From the NCBI RefSeq assembly GCF_030063455.1, contig NZ_JASITB010000005.1, forward strand, positions 265,592-329,591: a stretch of 64,000 nt of DNA, written 5' to 3'. The notes under the pieces are model-generated. The model ran no database searches. It worked only from the letters and a program-made list of their open reading frames with translations, and was not told the origin of the DNA. Source of the DNA: Cryobacterium sp. PH31-O1. Its GTDB lineage: Bacteria; Actinomycetota; Actinomycetes; Actinomycetales; Microbacteriaceae. The position numbers were made by a program, and so were the translations under genes. How positions within the stretch are numbered: position 1 is the stretch's first letter; the number at the start of each line of letters is the position of its first letter. This document shows, piece after piece, positions 25,587 to 33,911 of the stretch.

Positions 25587-27458
25587 GTGCAGTTTCACCA
25601 CCACGGGTACGTGTCCACCGATCCCCGCACACAGGATGCAGCCGGGGTCGGCATCGACCGCCCCAAGGAGCTCCCCGACAACGTCGACGTTCTCATTGTG
25701 GGAACCGGCCCGGCCGGCATGATCACCGCCGCCCAGCTCTCCCAGTTTTCGGGCATCACGACCCGCATCGTGGAGCGTCGCGGCGACCGGCTCCCGATCG
25801 GCCAGGCCGACGGCATCCAGGCGCGCAGCGTCGAGACCTTTCAGGCCTTCGGTTTCGCCGAGCGCATCATCGCCGAGGCCTACCGCATCACCGAAATGGC
25901 GTTTTGGAAGCCGGACCCCACCAACCCGGCCAACATCATCCGCACGGCCCGCGCCATCGACGACCCCACCGGCATCAGCGAGTTTCCGCACCTCATCGTC
26001 AACCAGGCGCGCGTGCTGGACTACTTCGCCGAGGTGATGGCCAATTCGCCCACCCGAATGACTCCAGATTTCGGCTTTGAATTTGTCGGCCTCACGAACA
26101 CCGACGAGGGCGATTATCCCGTCACGGTGACACTCCGACACACCGTGGGAGCAGAAGCGGGCCAGGAGCGCATCCTGCACGCCAAGTACGTCGTCGGAGC
26201 CGACGGCGCCCGTAGCGGTGTGCGCGATTCCATCGGGTGCACGCTCGCCGGCGACGCGGCCTTCCACGCCTGGGGCGTCATGGACGTGCTCGCCGTCACC
26301 GACTTTCCCGACATTCGTACCAAGTGCGCCATCCAGTCCGGAACCGGCGGCAGCATTCTGCACATTCCGCGCGAGGGTGGCTACCTGTTTCGCATGTATG
26401 TCGACCTTGGCGAAGTGGCCGCCGACGACAACGGCGAGGTGCGCAAGACGTCGATCGACGAGATCATCGTCAAGGCGAACGAGATTCTGCACCCCTACAC
26501 ACTCGACGTGAAGAACGTCGCCTGGCACAGCGTGTACGAGGTGGCCCACCGGCTCACGGACCGATTCGACGACGTGCTGCCGGAGGAGGTCGGCATCCGC
26601 TCGCCACGGGTTTTCATCATGGGTGACGCCTGCCACACGCACAGCGCCAAGGCTGGCCAGGGCATGAACGTCTCGATGCAGGACGGCTTCAACCTCGGTT
26701 GGAAGCTCGGCTACGTGCTCGACGGCCGCAGCCCCGAAAGCCTGCTCAGCACCTATTCGGCCGAGCGTCAGGTCATCGCTAAGAACCTGATCGACTTCGA
26801 CAAGGAGTGGTCGTCGCTCATGGCAGCGAAGCCGGAGGATCTCAAGGTTCCGCTCGAGGAGTTCTACACCCAGACAGCGGAGTTCCCCTCCGGCTTCATG
26901 ACGCAGTACCCGCCGTCGATGTTGATCGGCGAGGTCACCCACCAGTCGCTCGCCACCGGATTCCCCATCGGCAAGCGCTTCAAGTCCGCCCCGGTCGTGC
27001 GCGTCGCCGACGCCAACCCGGTGCAGCTGGGCCACCACCACCGTGCAGACGGCCGCTGGCGCTTGTACGCCTTCGCTGACGCCGACAACTCCGCCGTCGC
27101 CGACTGGGCCGAGTGGATGCGCACCGGTCTCGACTCGCCGCTGCTCGCCCACACCCCGGCCGGCGCCGACGTCGACAGTGTCTTCGACGTCAAGGTGATC
27201 TACCAGCAAGACCACACCGAGGTCGACCTGGGCCAGGTCGACACGGCGTTCCTTCCGACCACCGGCCCGTTCGGACTGATCGACTACGAGAAGGTGTACG
27301 CCGCCGACCCGGAAGACGGCATCTTCGAGCAACGCGGCATCAGCAAGGGCGGCGCCGTGGTCGTGGTGCGCCCCGACCAGTACGTCGCGCACGTGCTGCC
27401 CCTGGCCGCCACCACCGAGCTCGCCGCGTACTTTCGGCAGATGCTGCTCGTTCGGTAG
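25587..27458 (+). CDS. FAD-dependent aromatic monooxygenase (3-hydroxybenzoate 4-hydroxylase / phenol 2-monooxygenase type)
   Basis: 623 residues, single-component flavin hydroxylase. The FAD Rossmann motif is VDVLIVGTGPAGMITAAQLS (near residue 37), the NADPH/FAD 'DG' motif is VVGADGARSGVRDSIG and the second FAD motif is GDACHTHSAKAGQGMN. The last ~180 residues match the thioredoxin-like C-terminal domain of phenol hydroxylases (ADGRWRLYAFAD). It adds one oxygen to a phenolic ring using NADPH. GTG 25587 follows GAGGAAG and gives the family-like start QFHHHGYVS; the frame is open back to ATG 25536. It is a single gene here, without ring-cleavage neighbours. The exact phenol is uncertain. Confidence 0.85.
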   Translation: MQFHHHGYVSTDPRTQDAAGVGIDRPKELPDNVDVLIVGTGPAGMITAAQLSQFSGITTRIVERRGDRLPIGQADGIQARSVETFQAFGFAERIIAEAYRITEMAFWKPDPTNPANIIRTARAIDDPTGISEFPHLIVNQARVLDYFAEVMANSPTRMTPDFGFEFVGLTNTDEGDYPVTVTLRHTVGAEAGQERILHAKYVVGADGARSGVRDSIGCTLAGDAAFHAWGVMDVLAVTDFPDIRTKCAIQSGTGGSILHIPREGGYLFRMYVDLGEVAADDNGEVRKTSIDEIIVKANEILHPYTLDVKNVAWHSVYEVAHRLTDRFDDVLPEEVGIRSPRVFIMGDACHTHSAKAGQGMNVSMQDGFNLGWKLGYVLDGRSPESLLSTYSAERQVIAKNLIDFDKEWSSLMAAKPEDLKVPLEEFYTQTAEFPSGFMTQYPPSMLIGEVTHQSLATGFPIGKRFKSAPVVRVADANPVQLGHHHRADGRWRLYAFADADNSAVADWAEWMRTGLDSPLLAHTPAGADVDSVFDVKVIYQQDHTEVDLGQVDTAFLPTTGPFGLIDYEKVYAADPEDGIFEQRGISKGGAVVVVRPDQYVAHVLPLAATTELAAYFRQMLLVR

Positions 27459-27472
27459 ACGCGACGACAGAC

Positions 27473-27498
27473 GGCATCCGCGTCGACGAGCGGATGCC
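27473..27498. terminator. Hairpin terminator between convergent genes
   Basis: GGCATCCGC (27473-27481) and GCGGATGCC (27490-27498) make a perfect 9-bp stem with an 8-base loop between the hydroxylase end (27458) and the arfB end (27513). No T-run on either side. Confidence 0.6.
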
Positions 27499-27512
27499 AT
27501 CGGTCGCCACCC

Positions 27513-27935
27513 TTAGTCGGCCGCGGGACGCTGCCGGCTGCGTTTTGTGGCCGAACGCTGCTGTTTGACGGCGAGGTGACGCCGGGCCGATCCGCGGGTG
27601 GGTTTGGTCGCGCGGCGCGCGGCCGGTTCCGCGGCCAGCCCTGCGATCACCAGGTCGGCGAGCTTGCGCAGGGCAATCCCGCGATTGCGCAGTTGGGACC
27701 GCTGCTCGCTGGCGGCGACGGTGACGACCCCGGAAACGAGGCGGTGCCCGAGTCGGGTGAGCAGCAGCATCCGCTCATCGTTGGAGAGCACCGTGGAGTC
27801 GGCGACGTTCCAGAACAGCTCGACGCGGCTGTCGGAGGTGTTCACATGCTGGCCGCCGGGCCCGGACGATCGGGAGAACCGCCAGCCGAGCTCGCGCTCG
27901 GGAATGGTGAGCGCGGGCGACACCTCAAGATCCAT
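27513..27935 (-). CDS. arfB: Alternative ribosome-rescue factor / peptidyl-tRNA hydrolase (ArfB-type)
   Basis: 140 residues. The catalytic GGQ is in RSSGPGGQHVNTSDSRVEL near residue 28, as in release factor domain 3 and ArfB/YaeJ, and the C-terminal tail is basic and disordered (KPTRGSARRHLAVKQQRS), which in ArfB threads into the empty mRNA channel. It releases peptides from stalled ribosomes. Length matches the family. Single gene, convergent with the hydroxylase. Confidence 0.92.
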   Translation of the reverse strand: MDLEVSPALTIPERELGWRFSRSSGPGGQHVNTSDSRVELFWNVADSTVLSNDERMLLLTRLGHRLVSGVVTVAASEQRSQLRNRGIALRKLADLVIAGLAAEPAARRATKPTRGSARRHLAVKQQRSATKRSRQRPAAD

Positions 27936-28134
27936 CTCTCTAGCGTGGCACGATCTCGGCGCAGGTGAAAAAGAAGCCTATCGGCAATCATCACTGTCAA
28001 GATTTTCGATTTGCGGATACCATCTGCGGCGCAACGATGTAATACCAATCCGTTTGGCAGTGGGCTACGAACTGAGGCTATCTCACTAAACCGTCGGGAT
28101 CGTCTCGATGGGCGAGGTCACAAAGGAGTGAAAC

Positions 28135-28818
28135 GTGAAAAAGAACATGAAACTGGTGCTCGGCGCGAGTGCTGCCGCGCTCATCGCCCTGTCGCTGGGC
28201 GCCGCCCCGGCATCAGCACATGTCCCGAACTCAGTGCGCGGTAACGTAGTGCTGACAGCCCACCTCACGGAGCTTAACGACTCCGGGGCGTCGGGTAAAG
28301 CGTTCGCGGTCGTTCGTGGCGAGACCATTCGAGCGATCGGTCTCCGCGCGAGGGGTCTAACGCCCAATGCTCCACACGCCCAGCACATCCACTACGGGGA
28401 AGAGGCAATGAACGAGTGCCCCACGATGGCGTTGGACAGCAACGCTGACGGACGGTTGAGCACCGTCGAGGGCATTCCGGCTTACGGGCCCGTTGTGGTG
28501 TCTCTCAACACCAGTGGAGACACCACGCCGGCCAGCTTTCTGGACGTTACCCGGTTCCCCGTTTCGAAGAACGGCTCCTATAACTACCTCCGAACCAAGA
28601 TCGGCTTCACGGATGTGGCCGGGACCGGCGAGGATAATGGCAACGGCACCGCTGCCGACATCGCCGAGGCCATCCGCGACGGTGAAGGCGTCGTCGTGAT
28701 CCACGGAGTCGACTACAACGGCAACGGGGAATACGACTTCGAGGCGGGTGCCAGTGAACTTGACGGCAACCTCCCCGCCGAGGCTACTGACCCGGCCGCC
28801 TGCGGAGTTCTGCACTAA
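28135..28818 (+). CDS. Secreted CHRD-domain-like protein
   Basis: 227 residues with a clear signal peptide (MKKNMKLVLGAS..., cleavage after APASA around residue 32). The mature part has the CHRD-like stretch ELNDSGASGKAFAVV and PHAQHIHYGEEAMNECP, plus two Asp/Asn-rich loops resembling calcium sites (DSNADGRLSTVE and DYNGNGEYDFE). Two cysteines (ECP and the C-terminal ACG) could form a disulfide. It is presumably extracellular with no known enzyme role. The start is GTG 28135, with AAAGGAG six bases before it. Monocistronic, followed by a large hairpin. Confidence 0.8.
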   Translation: MKKNMKLVLGASAAALIALSLGAAPASAHVPNSVRGNVVLTAHLTELNDSGASGKAFAVVRGETIRAIGLRARGLTPNAPHAQHIHYGEEAMNECPTMALDSNADGRLSTVEGIPAYGPVVVSLNTSGDTTPASFLDVTRFPVSKNGSYNYLRTKIGFTDVAGTGEDNGNGTAADIAEAIRDGEGVVVIHGVDYNGNGEYDFEAGASELDGNLPAEATDPAACGVLH

Positions 28819-28838
28819 CTGCAAGCAGTTCGATCAAA

Positions 28839-28877
28839 GCTGAGGTCCAGGGCACGCACAGCGCCCTGGACCTCAGC
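28839..28877. terminator. Long-stem terminator after the CHRD gene
   Basis: GCTGAGGTCCAGGGC (28839-28853) and GCCCTGGACCTCAGC (28863-28877) form a perfect 15-bp stem with a 9-base loop, 20 bases after the CHRD stop and ~100 bases beyond the end of the opposing SCO1664-family gene. Confidence 0.8.
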
Positions 28878-28975
28878 CTCGTTCTCGGCAACGGTTAGCG
28901 TCGGGTCAGGCAACCGTCCGGGCGCGACGTCGTTCATGGACAGCGTCGATCTCGTCACATTCGGTGTGCACCTTT

Positions 28976-29737
28976 CTAGAACAGAGGCCAAGGCACCGCA
29001 GGCATGTCGCCGCTCGGGGCCGGGAATCGTGCGATCGTGCGCAATCGGCCGCAACGCTCGGCGAGCGCGGCGATTTCGTCGGCGCTGAGGAGGCCAGCGA
29101 GCGTGTCGCCGAGGGCACCGTTCAATTCGGCGCTGACGCGGTCGATGCCGTCGAGCTCGTCGGTGCTGAGCATGTCGCCGAGCCACCCCCAGAGCACGGT
29201 GCGCAGCTTGTGCTCAGCGTGAAAGGTGAGTCCGTGGTCGACGCCGTGCCGATGACCGTCGGGCATCGGCAGAATGTGGTCGCCCTTGCGATCGGCGTTG
29301 TTCACGACGATGTCGAACACGGCCATGCGTCGAAGCGCGGCCGTGTCTTCGTGGATGAGGGTGACCATCCGTTCGTTCTCGTCGCGCCCGTCGAAAACGT
29401 GGCGCCATCCAGACTCTGGCACGGCCTCGGCGGCCACGATGTCGACGGCGGTCTGGGTCGGGTCGGCATCCTGCCAGAGCTGCACCATGCCCTCACCCAT
29501 CGGGCCGCCCCGCAACCAGGTTTGCGGCACCACGTTCCAGCCGAACGCCTGCGATACCAGATAGGCGGCCACCTCGCGGTTCGCCAGACCGGCGAAGTCC
29601 CAGAGCACATGCTCCCCCGCGACCGGCTTATAGACGACCGCCGCCCCGTCGATGCTGGCGAGAAAAGTCGCGTTCGACGCTGTAGTGATGCGGCCCGTGA
29701 GCCGCAGCTCGCCGTTCTGCAGGTCGGGGTCGCTCAT
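28976..29737 (-). CDS. SCO1664-family protein (PI3K/PI4K-like fold)
   Basis: 253 residues, normal for this actinobacterial family. Kinase-like features include VVYKPVAGEHVLWDF (a Lys that may contact nucleotide) and FDIVVNNADRKGDHIL followed by HGVDHGLTFH, which resemble the catalytic Asn/Asp and the DHG (DFG-like) sites of PI3/4-kinase folds. Substrate unknown. ATG 29737 overlaps the stop of the DUF3090 gene (ATGA), and the two travel with the phosphatase gene upstream in many actinobacteria. Confidence 0.85.
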   Translation of the reverse strand: MSDPDLQNGELRLTGRITTASNATFLASIDGAAVVYKPVAGEHVLWDFAGLANREVAAYLVSQAFGWNVVPQTWLRGGPMGEGMVQLWQDADPTQTAVDIVAAEAVPESGWRHVFDGRDENERMVTLIHEDTAALRRMAVFDIVVNNADRKGDHILPMPDGHRHGVDHGLTFHAEHKLRTVLWGWLGDMLSTDELDGIDRVSAELNGALGDTLAGLLSADEIAALAERCGRLRTIARFPAPSGDMPAVPWPLF

Positions 29738-30306
29738 CAGATGTCGGGCAGGGTGCAGGTGTGTCCGTCGGGGTCCACGGGGTAGCCGCACAGGGGGCAG
29801 ATGGGCCGCCCGGCACCCACGACCTCACGGGTACGCTTCGCGAAAGCGCGTGCGGTGCCGACGGGTAGGCGCACCAGCAGCATTTGCTCTATCTCCACCA
29901 GGTCGGGCGCATCGTCGTCGCCTTTTTCGTCTTCGTCTTCGTCTTCGTCGCCCTCGATCAGCGGGTAGGCCTCGATCACGACCTGCACGGTCGACGGATC
30001 CCAGCCGAGGCTGAGGGCACCGGTGCGAAATTCTTCCGCGACGGGCTCCTCCAGCGGGTCGTTGTCGACGAGCTCGACGGGTGTCGTGGTGGGGATGCTG
30101 AACGGGTTGCCCTCGAAGGTGATCAGCTGGTCGAGAATCTCGTCGATCTTCTCGGCGAGTAGGGCCGACTGCTGTTTCTCTAGCGCAATGCTCACGATCC
30201 GGGCGCCGGCGCGCACCTGCAGGTAGAACGTGCGCGACCCGGGCAGGCCGACCGTACCGACGACGACTCGATCTGGCCAGTCGAATTCATGAACGATTGT
30301 GGGCAT
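29737..30306 (-). CDS. DUF3090 family protein
   Basis: 189 residues beginning PTIVHEFDWPDRVVVGTVGL, the family signature. A run of Asp/Glu (EGDEDEDEDEKGDDD, near residue 122) is encoded by a GA/CTT-rich simple repeat at about 29922-29952. The C-terminus CPLCGYPVDPDGHTC is a likely zinc knuckle. Function unknown; conserved with the phosphatase and SCO1664 neighbours, so the three proteins probably act together. Confidence 0.9.
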   Translation of the reverse strand: MPTIVHEFDWPDRVVVGTVGLPGSRTFYLQVRAGARIVSIALEKQQSALLAEKIDEILDQLITFEGNPFSIPTTTPVELVDNDPLEEPVAEEFRTGALSLGWDPSTVQVVIEAYPLIEGDEDEDEDEKGDDDAPDLVEIEQMLLVRLPVGTARAFAKRTREVVGAGRPICPLCGYPVDPDGHTCTLPDI

Positions 30307-30324
30307 ACAAATACTCTAAACGTC

Positions 30325-31023
30325 TCAGGTGCGCGGAGCCTGAGGCCCGGCCCCGCCGCCGACCGGCGCGTCGGCCGAGAGGATGCTAGTCGCCAGCCAC
30401 GACAAATCGCCTCCATCGGTGTTGGTGGCGTGAACGCTCGGCCGGCCAGCGCCGTACCGCACGATCGAAACGGATGCCGGGCCCACGTTGATGCGCTGGA
30501 ACAGATCCAGGTGCATGCCGAGCGCGTCGGCCAGAATTGATTTGATGATGTCGCCGTGACTCACCGCCACCCAGACGGCGCCGGGCCCGTGCTCAGCCTC
30601 GAAGGCAGCGTCCTGGCGTCGAATGGCGGCTACCGAACGCGCCTGCATGGCGGCCATCGACTCGCCGCCCGGAAAGACAACGGCCGACGGCTGGGTCTGC
30701 ACGACGGACCAGAGGTTCTCGGTGGCCAGATCGCTCAGGGTGCGGCCCTGCCACCGGCCATAGTCGCATTCGGTGAGTCCCTCGTCGAGAGGGGTCACCA
30801 GGGAGCCGACCTGATGGTCGATGATCAGTTGCGCGGTTTGCCGGCAGCGCTCCAGGGGGCTTGAGACCACTCCTACCAGCGGCACCGGCGCGAGCCGCTC
30901 GCCCGTGAGGGCGGCCTGTTCACGCCCGATCTGGTCGAGGCTGACCCCGAGGGTTCGTCCAGCCAGCACTCCGGTGGCGTTTGCGGTGGTGCGACCGTGC
31001 CGCACGAGAATAACTGTTGCCAT
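30325..31023 (-). CDS. Histidine phosphatase family protein (MSMEG_4193-type phosphomutase-like)
   Basis: 232 residues. The catalytic RHG motif is ILVRHGRTTANATGVLAGRT (residues 5-24, His 9), with the second histidine in VSHGDIIKSILADALG. Phosphate transfer would go through a phosphohistidine. The substrate is unknown. It is the first gene of the operon with DUF3090 (18 bases apart) and the SCO1664 protein; this trio is a known actinobacterial gene order. Confidence 0.9.
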   Translation of the reverse strand: MATVILVRHGRTTANATGVLAGRTLGVSLDQIGREQAALTGERLAPVPLVGVVSSPLERCRQTAQLIIDHQVGSLVTPLDEGLTECDYGRWQGRTLSDLATENLWSVVQTQPSAVVFPGGESMAAMQARSVAAIRRQDAAFEAEHGPGAVWVAVSHGDIIKSILADALGMHLDLFQRINVGPASVSIVRYGAGRPSVHATNTDGGDLSWLATSILSADAPVGGGAGPQAPRT

Positions 31024-31059
31024 CTGCCCAGCCTAGACATCCGCTTGTTTGTCTTCGAC

Positions 31060-31320
31060 CGCACTGCGCAACGGGAGGGTGCGCACGGGCGCACCCCACA
31101 CCCTGTACGACGCGGCGACCGCGGGGAATGGATGAGAGGATGGCGGGCTTGTCGATCACCACAATGCGATCGTCGCGGTGAATCACGTGGATCAGCCCCG
31201 GAACAAAGGCCTCCTCGGCCAGATCGCGGTGGAATCAGACGAAGGTGTACGGCCGGTCGGGGTCGCGACCGAAGACGGCCGTGCCCGTTTCGTAGCGCAA
31301 GTGGCGAACGCCGGGGCATC
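31060..31320 (-). pseudogene. Remnant of an RluA-type pseudouridine synthase
   Basis: On the minus strand about 80 residues read FGRDPDRPYTFV, then an in-frame TGA, then FHRDLAEEAFVPG and VIHRDDRIVVIDKPAILSSI followed by PRGRR. The DD..VVIDKP and PRGRH-like phrases precede the catalytic HRLDR motif in RluA enzymes, but here the frame breaks and everything after is missing. Stop plus truncation make it non-functional. It occupies the 320-bp gap upstream of the phosphatase gene. Confidence 0.55.
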
Positions 31321-31344
31321 CTCTGATGGTACGTCGCACCGCCG

Positions 31345-31545
31345 TCACGCGCCTATCGACAGCAGCACGTGGTACACAACGTAGACAGGCCAGACGATCG
31401 CCTGCAGCAGCCCCAGAATGACGCCCCAGAACGTACCATTAGAATCCGAGACGAAATAGACGGCCGCTCCAACGTAGGCCAGGAAGAACATGAAACCCCA
31501 CGGCCCGTCCCGAACGATCACGCGCGATCTGCTGTCTCTGGTCAC
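31345..31545 (-). CDS. Small two-span membrane protein
   Basis: 66 residues from GTG 31545, chosen for GGAG five bases upstream (an ATG at 31581 would add 12 residues). Two hydrophobic spans, WGFMFFLAYVGAAVYFV and GVILGLLQAIVWPVYVVY, are preceded by a basic tail (RDSRSRVIVRD). No enzyme motif; unknown function. Divergent from the MazG-type gene. Confidence 0.6.
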   Translation of the reverse strand: MTRDSRSRVIVRDGPWGFMFFLAYVGAAVYFVSDSNGTFWGVILGLLQAIVWPVYVVYHVLLSIGA

Positions 31546-31633
31546 AGTTACTCCGCCCCTCGCGGTTATCTTCGCATTCATTGCAAAGAGTAGCCCGATC
31601 CGCGCCATATATTGACCCTGCTAGATTTGCGTC

Positions 31634-31954
31634 ATGGCCGAAACATCAGTCCACGACGAGATCGCTGCCTTTGTCGCCGAGCGTGACTGGGCCCAATTTC
31701 ATAGCCCAGAGAACCTCGCCAAGAGCATCTCCATCGAGGCCGCCGAACTACTCGAGTGCTTCCAATGGACCCCCGATGCAGACACTGCGCGCGTGAGGGA
31801 AGAACTTGCCGACGTACTCACCTACTGCTTTCTGCTAGCCGATCGCATCGGAGCAGATCCGAATCAGATCGTGCTCGACAAGCTGGCGGTAACGAAAGAG
31901 AAATATCCAGTCAGTAAGGCTCGGGGGCGAAGCACCAAGTATGACGCCCTTTGA
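31634..31954 (+). CDS. MazG-like nucleotide pyrophosphohydrolase
   Basis: 106 residues, all-alpha NTP pyrophosphatase. The metal-binding pattern is visible in SISIEAAELLECFQW (EAAELLE) and REELADVLTYCFLLADRIG (EELADV), the paired E-x-x-E and E-x-x-D motifs. It splits (d)NTPs to the monophosphate and pyrophosphate. Its 3' end overlaps the start of the DUF2075 helicase by 14 bases, so the two are coupled. In that setting it could limit nucleotide pools, possibly in phage response. Confidence 0.88.
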   Translation: MAETSVHDEIAAFVAERDWAQFHSPENLAKSISIEAAELLECFQWTPDADTARVREELADVLTYCFLLADRIGADPNQIVLDKLAVTKEKYPVSKARGRSTKYDAL

Positions 31955-33722
31955 AATCGAACGACTCGACTTCTCGCAGGAAGCCGTTAAGGTCTGGGCG
32001 CCTCTGGACCGCCGCAATACCAACTGGCCAGTCGTGTACGTGCTTGACAACGCCAGGGCGGAGCGCCCTCTCGTACGTGGGGGGCGACTCGATGACGTCT
32101 ATGTCGGCGAATCCCGCAATGCGGCCGCACGAATGCATCAGCACTTCGCCTCTGCTGAAAAGCAGCATCTGAGCACCATCCGAGTCATCGTTGATGCGAC
32201 TTTCAATAAATCGGTCTGCCTCGACCTGGAATCGTACCTAATTCGGATGCTCGCCGGCGACGGTTCCTATCGCGTGCTGAACAGAAACGACGGAATCACC
32301 GAGGCCGACTACTACGATCGCGCCCTTTATCAAGAGAACTTTCGCGAGGTTTTCGAGCAACTCAGGAGCGACGGGGTATTCACCCGGAGTATTCCCGAGA
32401 TCGAGAACAGCGACCTGTTCAAACTGTCACCCTTCAAGGCACTCGCGCAAGATCAAGCCATCGCTGTCGAAGGAATCCTCGAGGGACTGTTCGCCGATCT
32501 CGAGGCCGGCACGGCCAGCACTATCGTCGTGCAGGGAGAGCCGGGCACCGGCAAGACGGTCGTCGCCATATACCTGCTCAAGCTCCTCGTCGATATCGCC
32601 AACAAGATCCCGGCCGAGGACCTCGACGGTGACTCACTATTCTCCGAATTCTTCGTCGAGGGATACCGCGAACTGCTCACAGGAATCAGCATCGGCTTTG
32701 TGGTTCCGCAGCAGTCGCTGCGCGAATCGATCAAGAAGGTGTTCCGCAAAACGCCTGGACTAAACCCGGCCATGGTGATGACCGCGTTCGAGGTCGGGTT
32801 CGCCGAAGACAATTTCGACCTGCTCATCGTTGACGAATCCCACCGTTTGAACCAACGAGCCAATCAGCCCTCTGGCGTGCAAAACAAGAATTTCAGCGTC
32901 ATCACCCAGAAGCTCTTCGGAACCGACGATACGTCGAAGACCCAGCTCGATTGGATCACCGCGAAGAGTACCCACCAGATCTTCTTGCTCGACGAGGCGC
33001 AGAGTGTTCGGCCCGCCGATCTCCCGCCCGAAGTCCTCGGGAAGCTCGTGCGGGTGGCGAAAGCCACACGACGTCACCACCCCCTCCTGTCGCAGATGCG
33101 CGTGCAGGCGGGTGCCGACTACGTCGGCTATATCCGGCGTCTTCTCGGCACCGCATCCCTGGGCGACCGGCCGTTGACGCCTGAGACCTTCAACGGGTAT
33201 GACTTTCGCATCTTTGATGACATCGCCACCATGCGCGCGCAGATCCGCCGCAAAGATGCTGAGGCGGGTCTTTCGCGCCTGCTGGCCGGATTCGCGTGGC
33301 CGTGGACCACCAAGACCGACACAACCGCCTACGACATTGAAATCGACGGCACCCGGCTGAGGTGGAACAGCACCCAGACCGACTGGATCGCATCATCGAA
33401 GTCGCTCGACGAGGTCGGATCGATCCACACGGTGCAGGGCTACGACCTGAATTACGCCGGTGTCATCATCGGCCCTGACCTTCGGTACGACCCCGTCAAG
33501 CGCCGACTCTTCGTCAAGCGGGAATCGTACTTCGACAAGAAGGGCAAGGAGAACAATCGCGTCCTGGGCAAGACCTACGATGACGACGACCTCCTGCGGT
33601 TCGTGAGCAATATCTACGCGGTCCTGCTCACTCGCGGGATCCGTGGGACATACGTCTACGTCTGCGATCCGGCGCTGCGCGCGTACCTGCACGAATACAT
33701 TGCCGAAGCTGTAGCGCCGTAA
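31941..33722 (+). CDS. GIY-YIG nuclease - DUF2075 helicase fusion
   Basis: 593 residues. Residues 25-110 resemble a GIY-YIG endonuclease (VVYVLDN ... DDVYVGESRNAAARMHQHF, then the glutamate in LDLESYLIRM). Residues ~155-593 are the DUF2075 P-loop helicase: Walker A QGEPGTGKTVVAI near 203, Walker B DLLIVDESHRLN near 295 and a second acidic LLDEAQSV. The C-terminus has the late helicase motif VGSIHTVQGYDLNYAGVIIG. Probably a cytosolic ATP-dependent DNA/RNA-remodelling nuclease. Translationally coupled to the MazG gene. Role in defence is inference. Confidence 0.85.
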   Translation: MTPFEIERLDFSQEAVKVWAPLDRRNTNWPVVYVLDNARAERPLVRGGRLDDVYVGESRNAAARMHQHFASAEKQHLSTIRVIVDATFNKSVCLDLESYLIRMLAGDGSYRVLNRNDGITEADYYDRALYQENFREVFEQLRSDGVFTRSIPEIENSDLFKLSPFKALAQDQAIAVEGILEGLFADLEAGTASTIVVQGEPGTGKTVVAIYLLKLLVDIANKIPAEDLDGDSLFSEFFVEGYRELLTGISIGFVVPQQSLRESIKKVFRKTPGLNPAMVMTAFEVGFAEDNFDLLIVDESHRLNQRANQPSGVQNKNFSVITQKLFGTDDTSKTQLDWITAKSTHQIFLLDEAQSVRPADLPPEVLGKLVRVAKATRRHHPLLSQMRVQAGADYVGYIRRLLGTASLGDRPLTPETFNGYDFRIFDDIATMRAQIRRKDAEAGLSRLLAGFAWPWTTKTDTTAYDIEIDGTRLRWNSTQTDWIASSKSLDEVGSIHTVQGYDLNYAGVIIGPDLRYDPVKRRLFVKRESYFDKKGKENNRVLGKTYDDDDLLRFVSNIYAVLLTRGIRGTYVYVCDPALRAYLHEYIAEAVAP

Positions 33723-33911
33723 CGATCACTCCCCTATGCCGATCAAATTCTGGCCGTGCTCCTGCAGAAATTCCAGCGCATCCCCATAAGAAGCCCCGAC
33801 GAGTCGATTCTGCGCTGCTGTTGACCCAAGTTGCTCTCTCCCCGCCACTCGGCGCAAACTAGGAGTACCGGATCGCTATTGAGTCTTCCGCCTGCGGCTG
33901 AGGAGCTCACT

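Noticed and set aside
25491..27500. Long minus-strand open frame (669 codons) opposite the flavin hydroxylase
   Set aside because: It is the antisense shadow of a GC-rich gene whose plus-strand translation carries clear FAD motifs; the antisense text has no family features.
28964..29785. Plus-strand 273-codon frame over the SCO1664-family gene
   Set aside because: Antisense shadow; the minus strand gives a conserved family protein coupled by ATGA to DUF3090.
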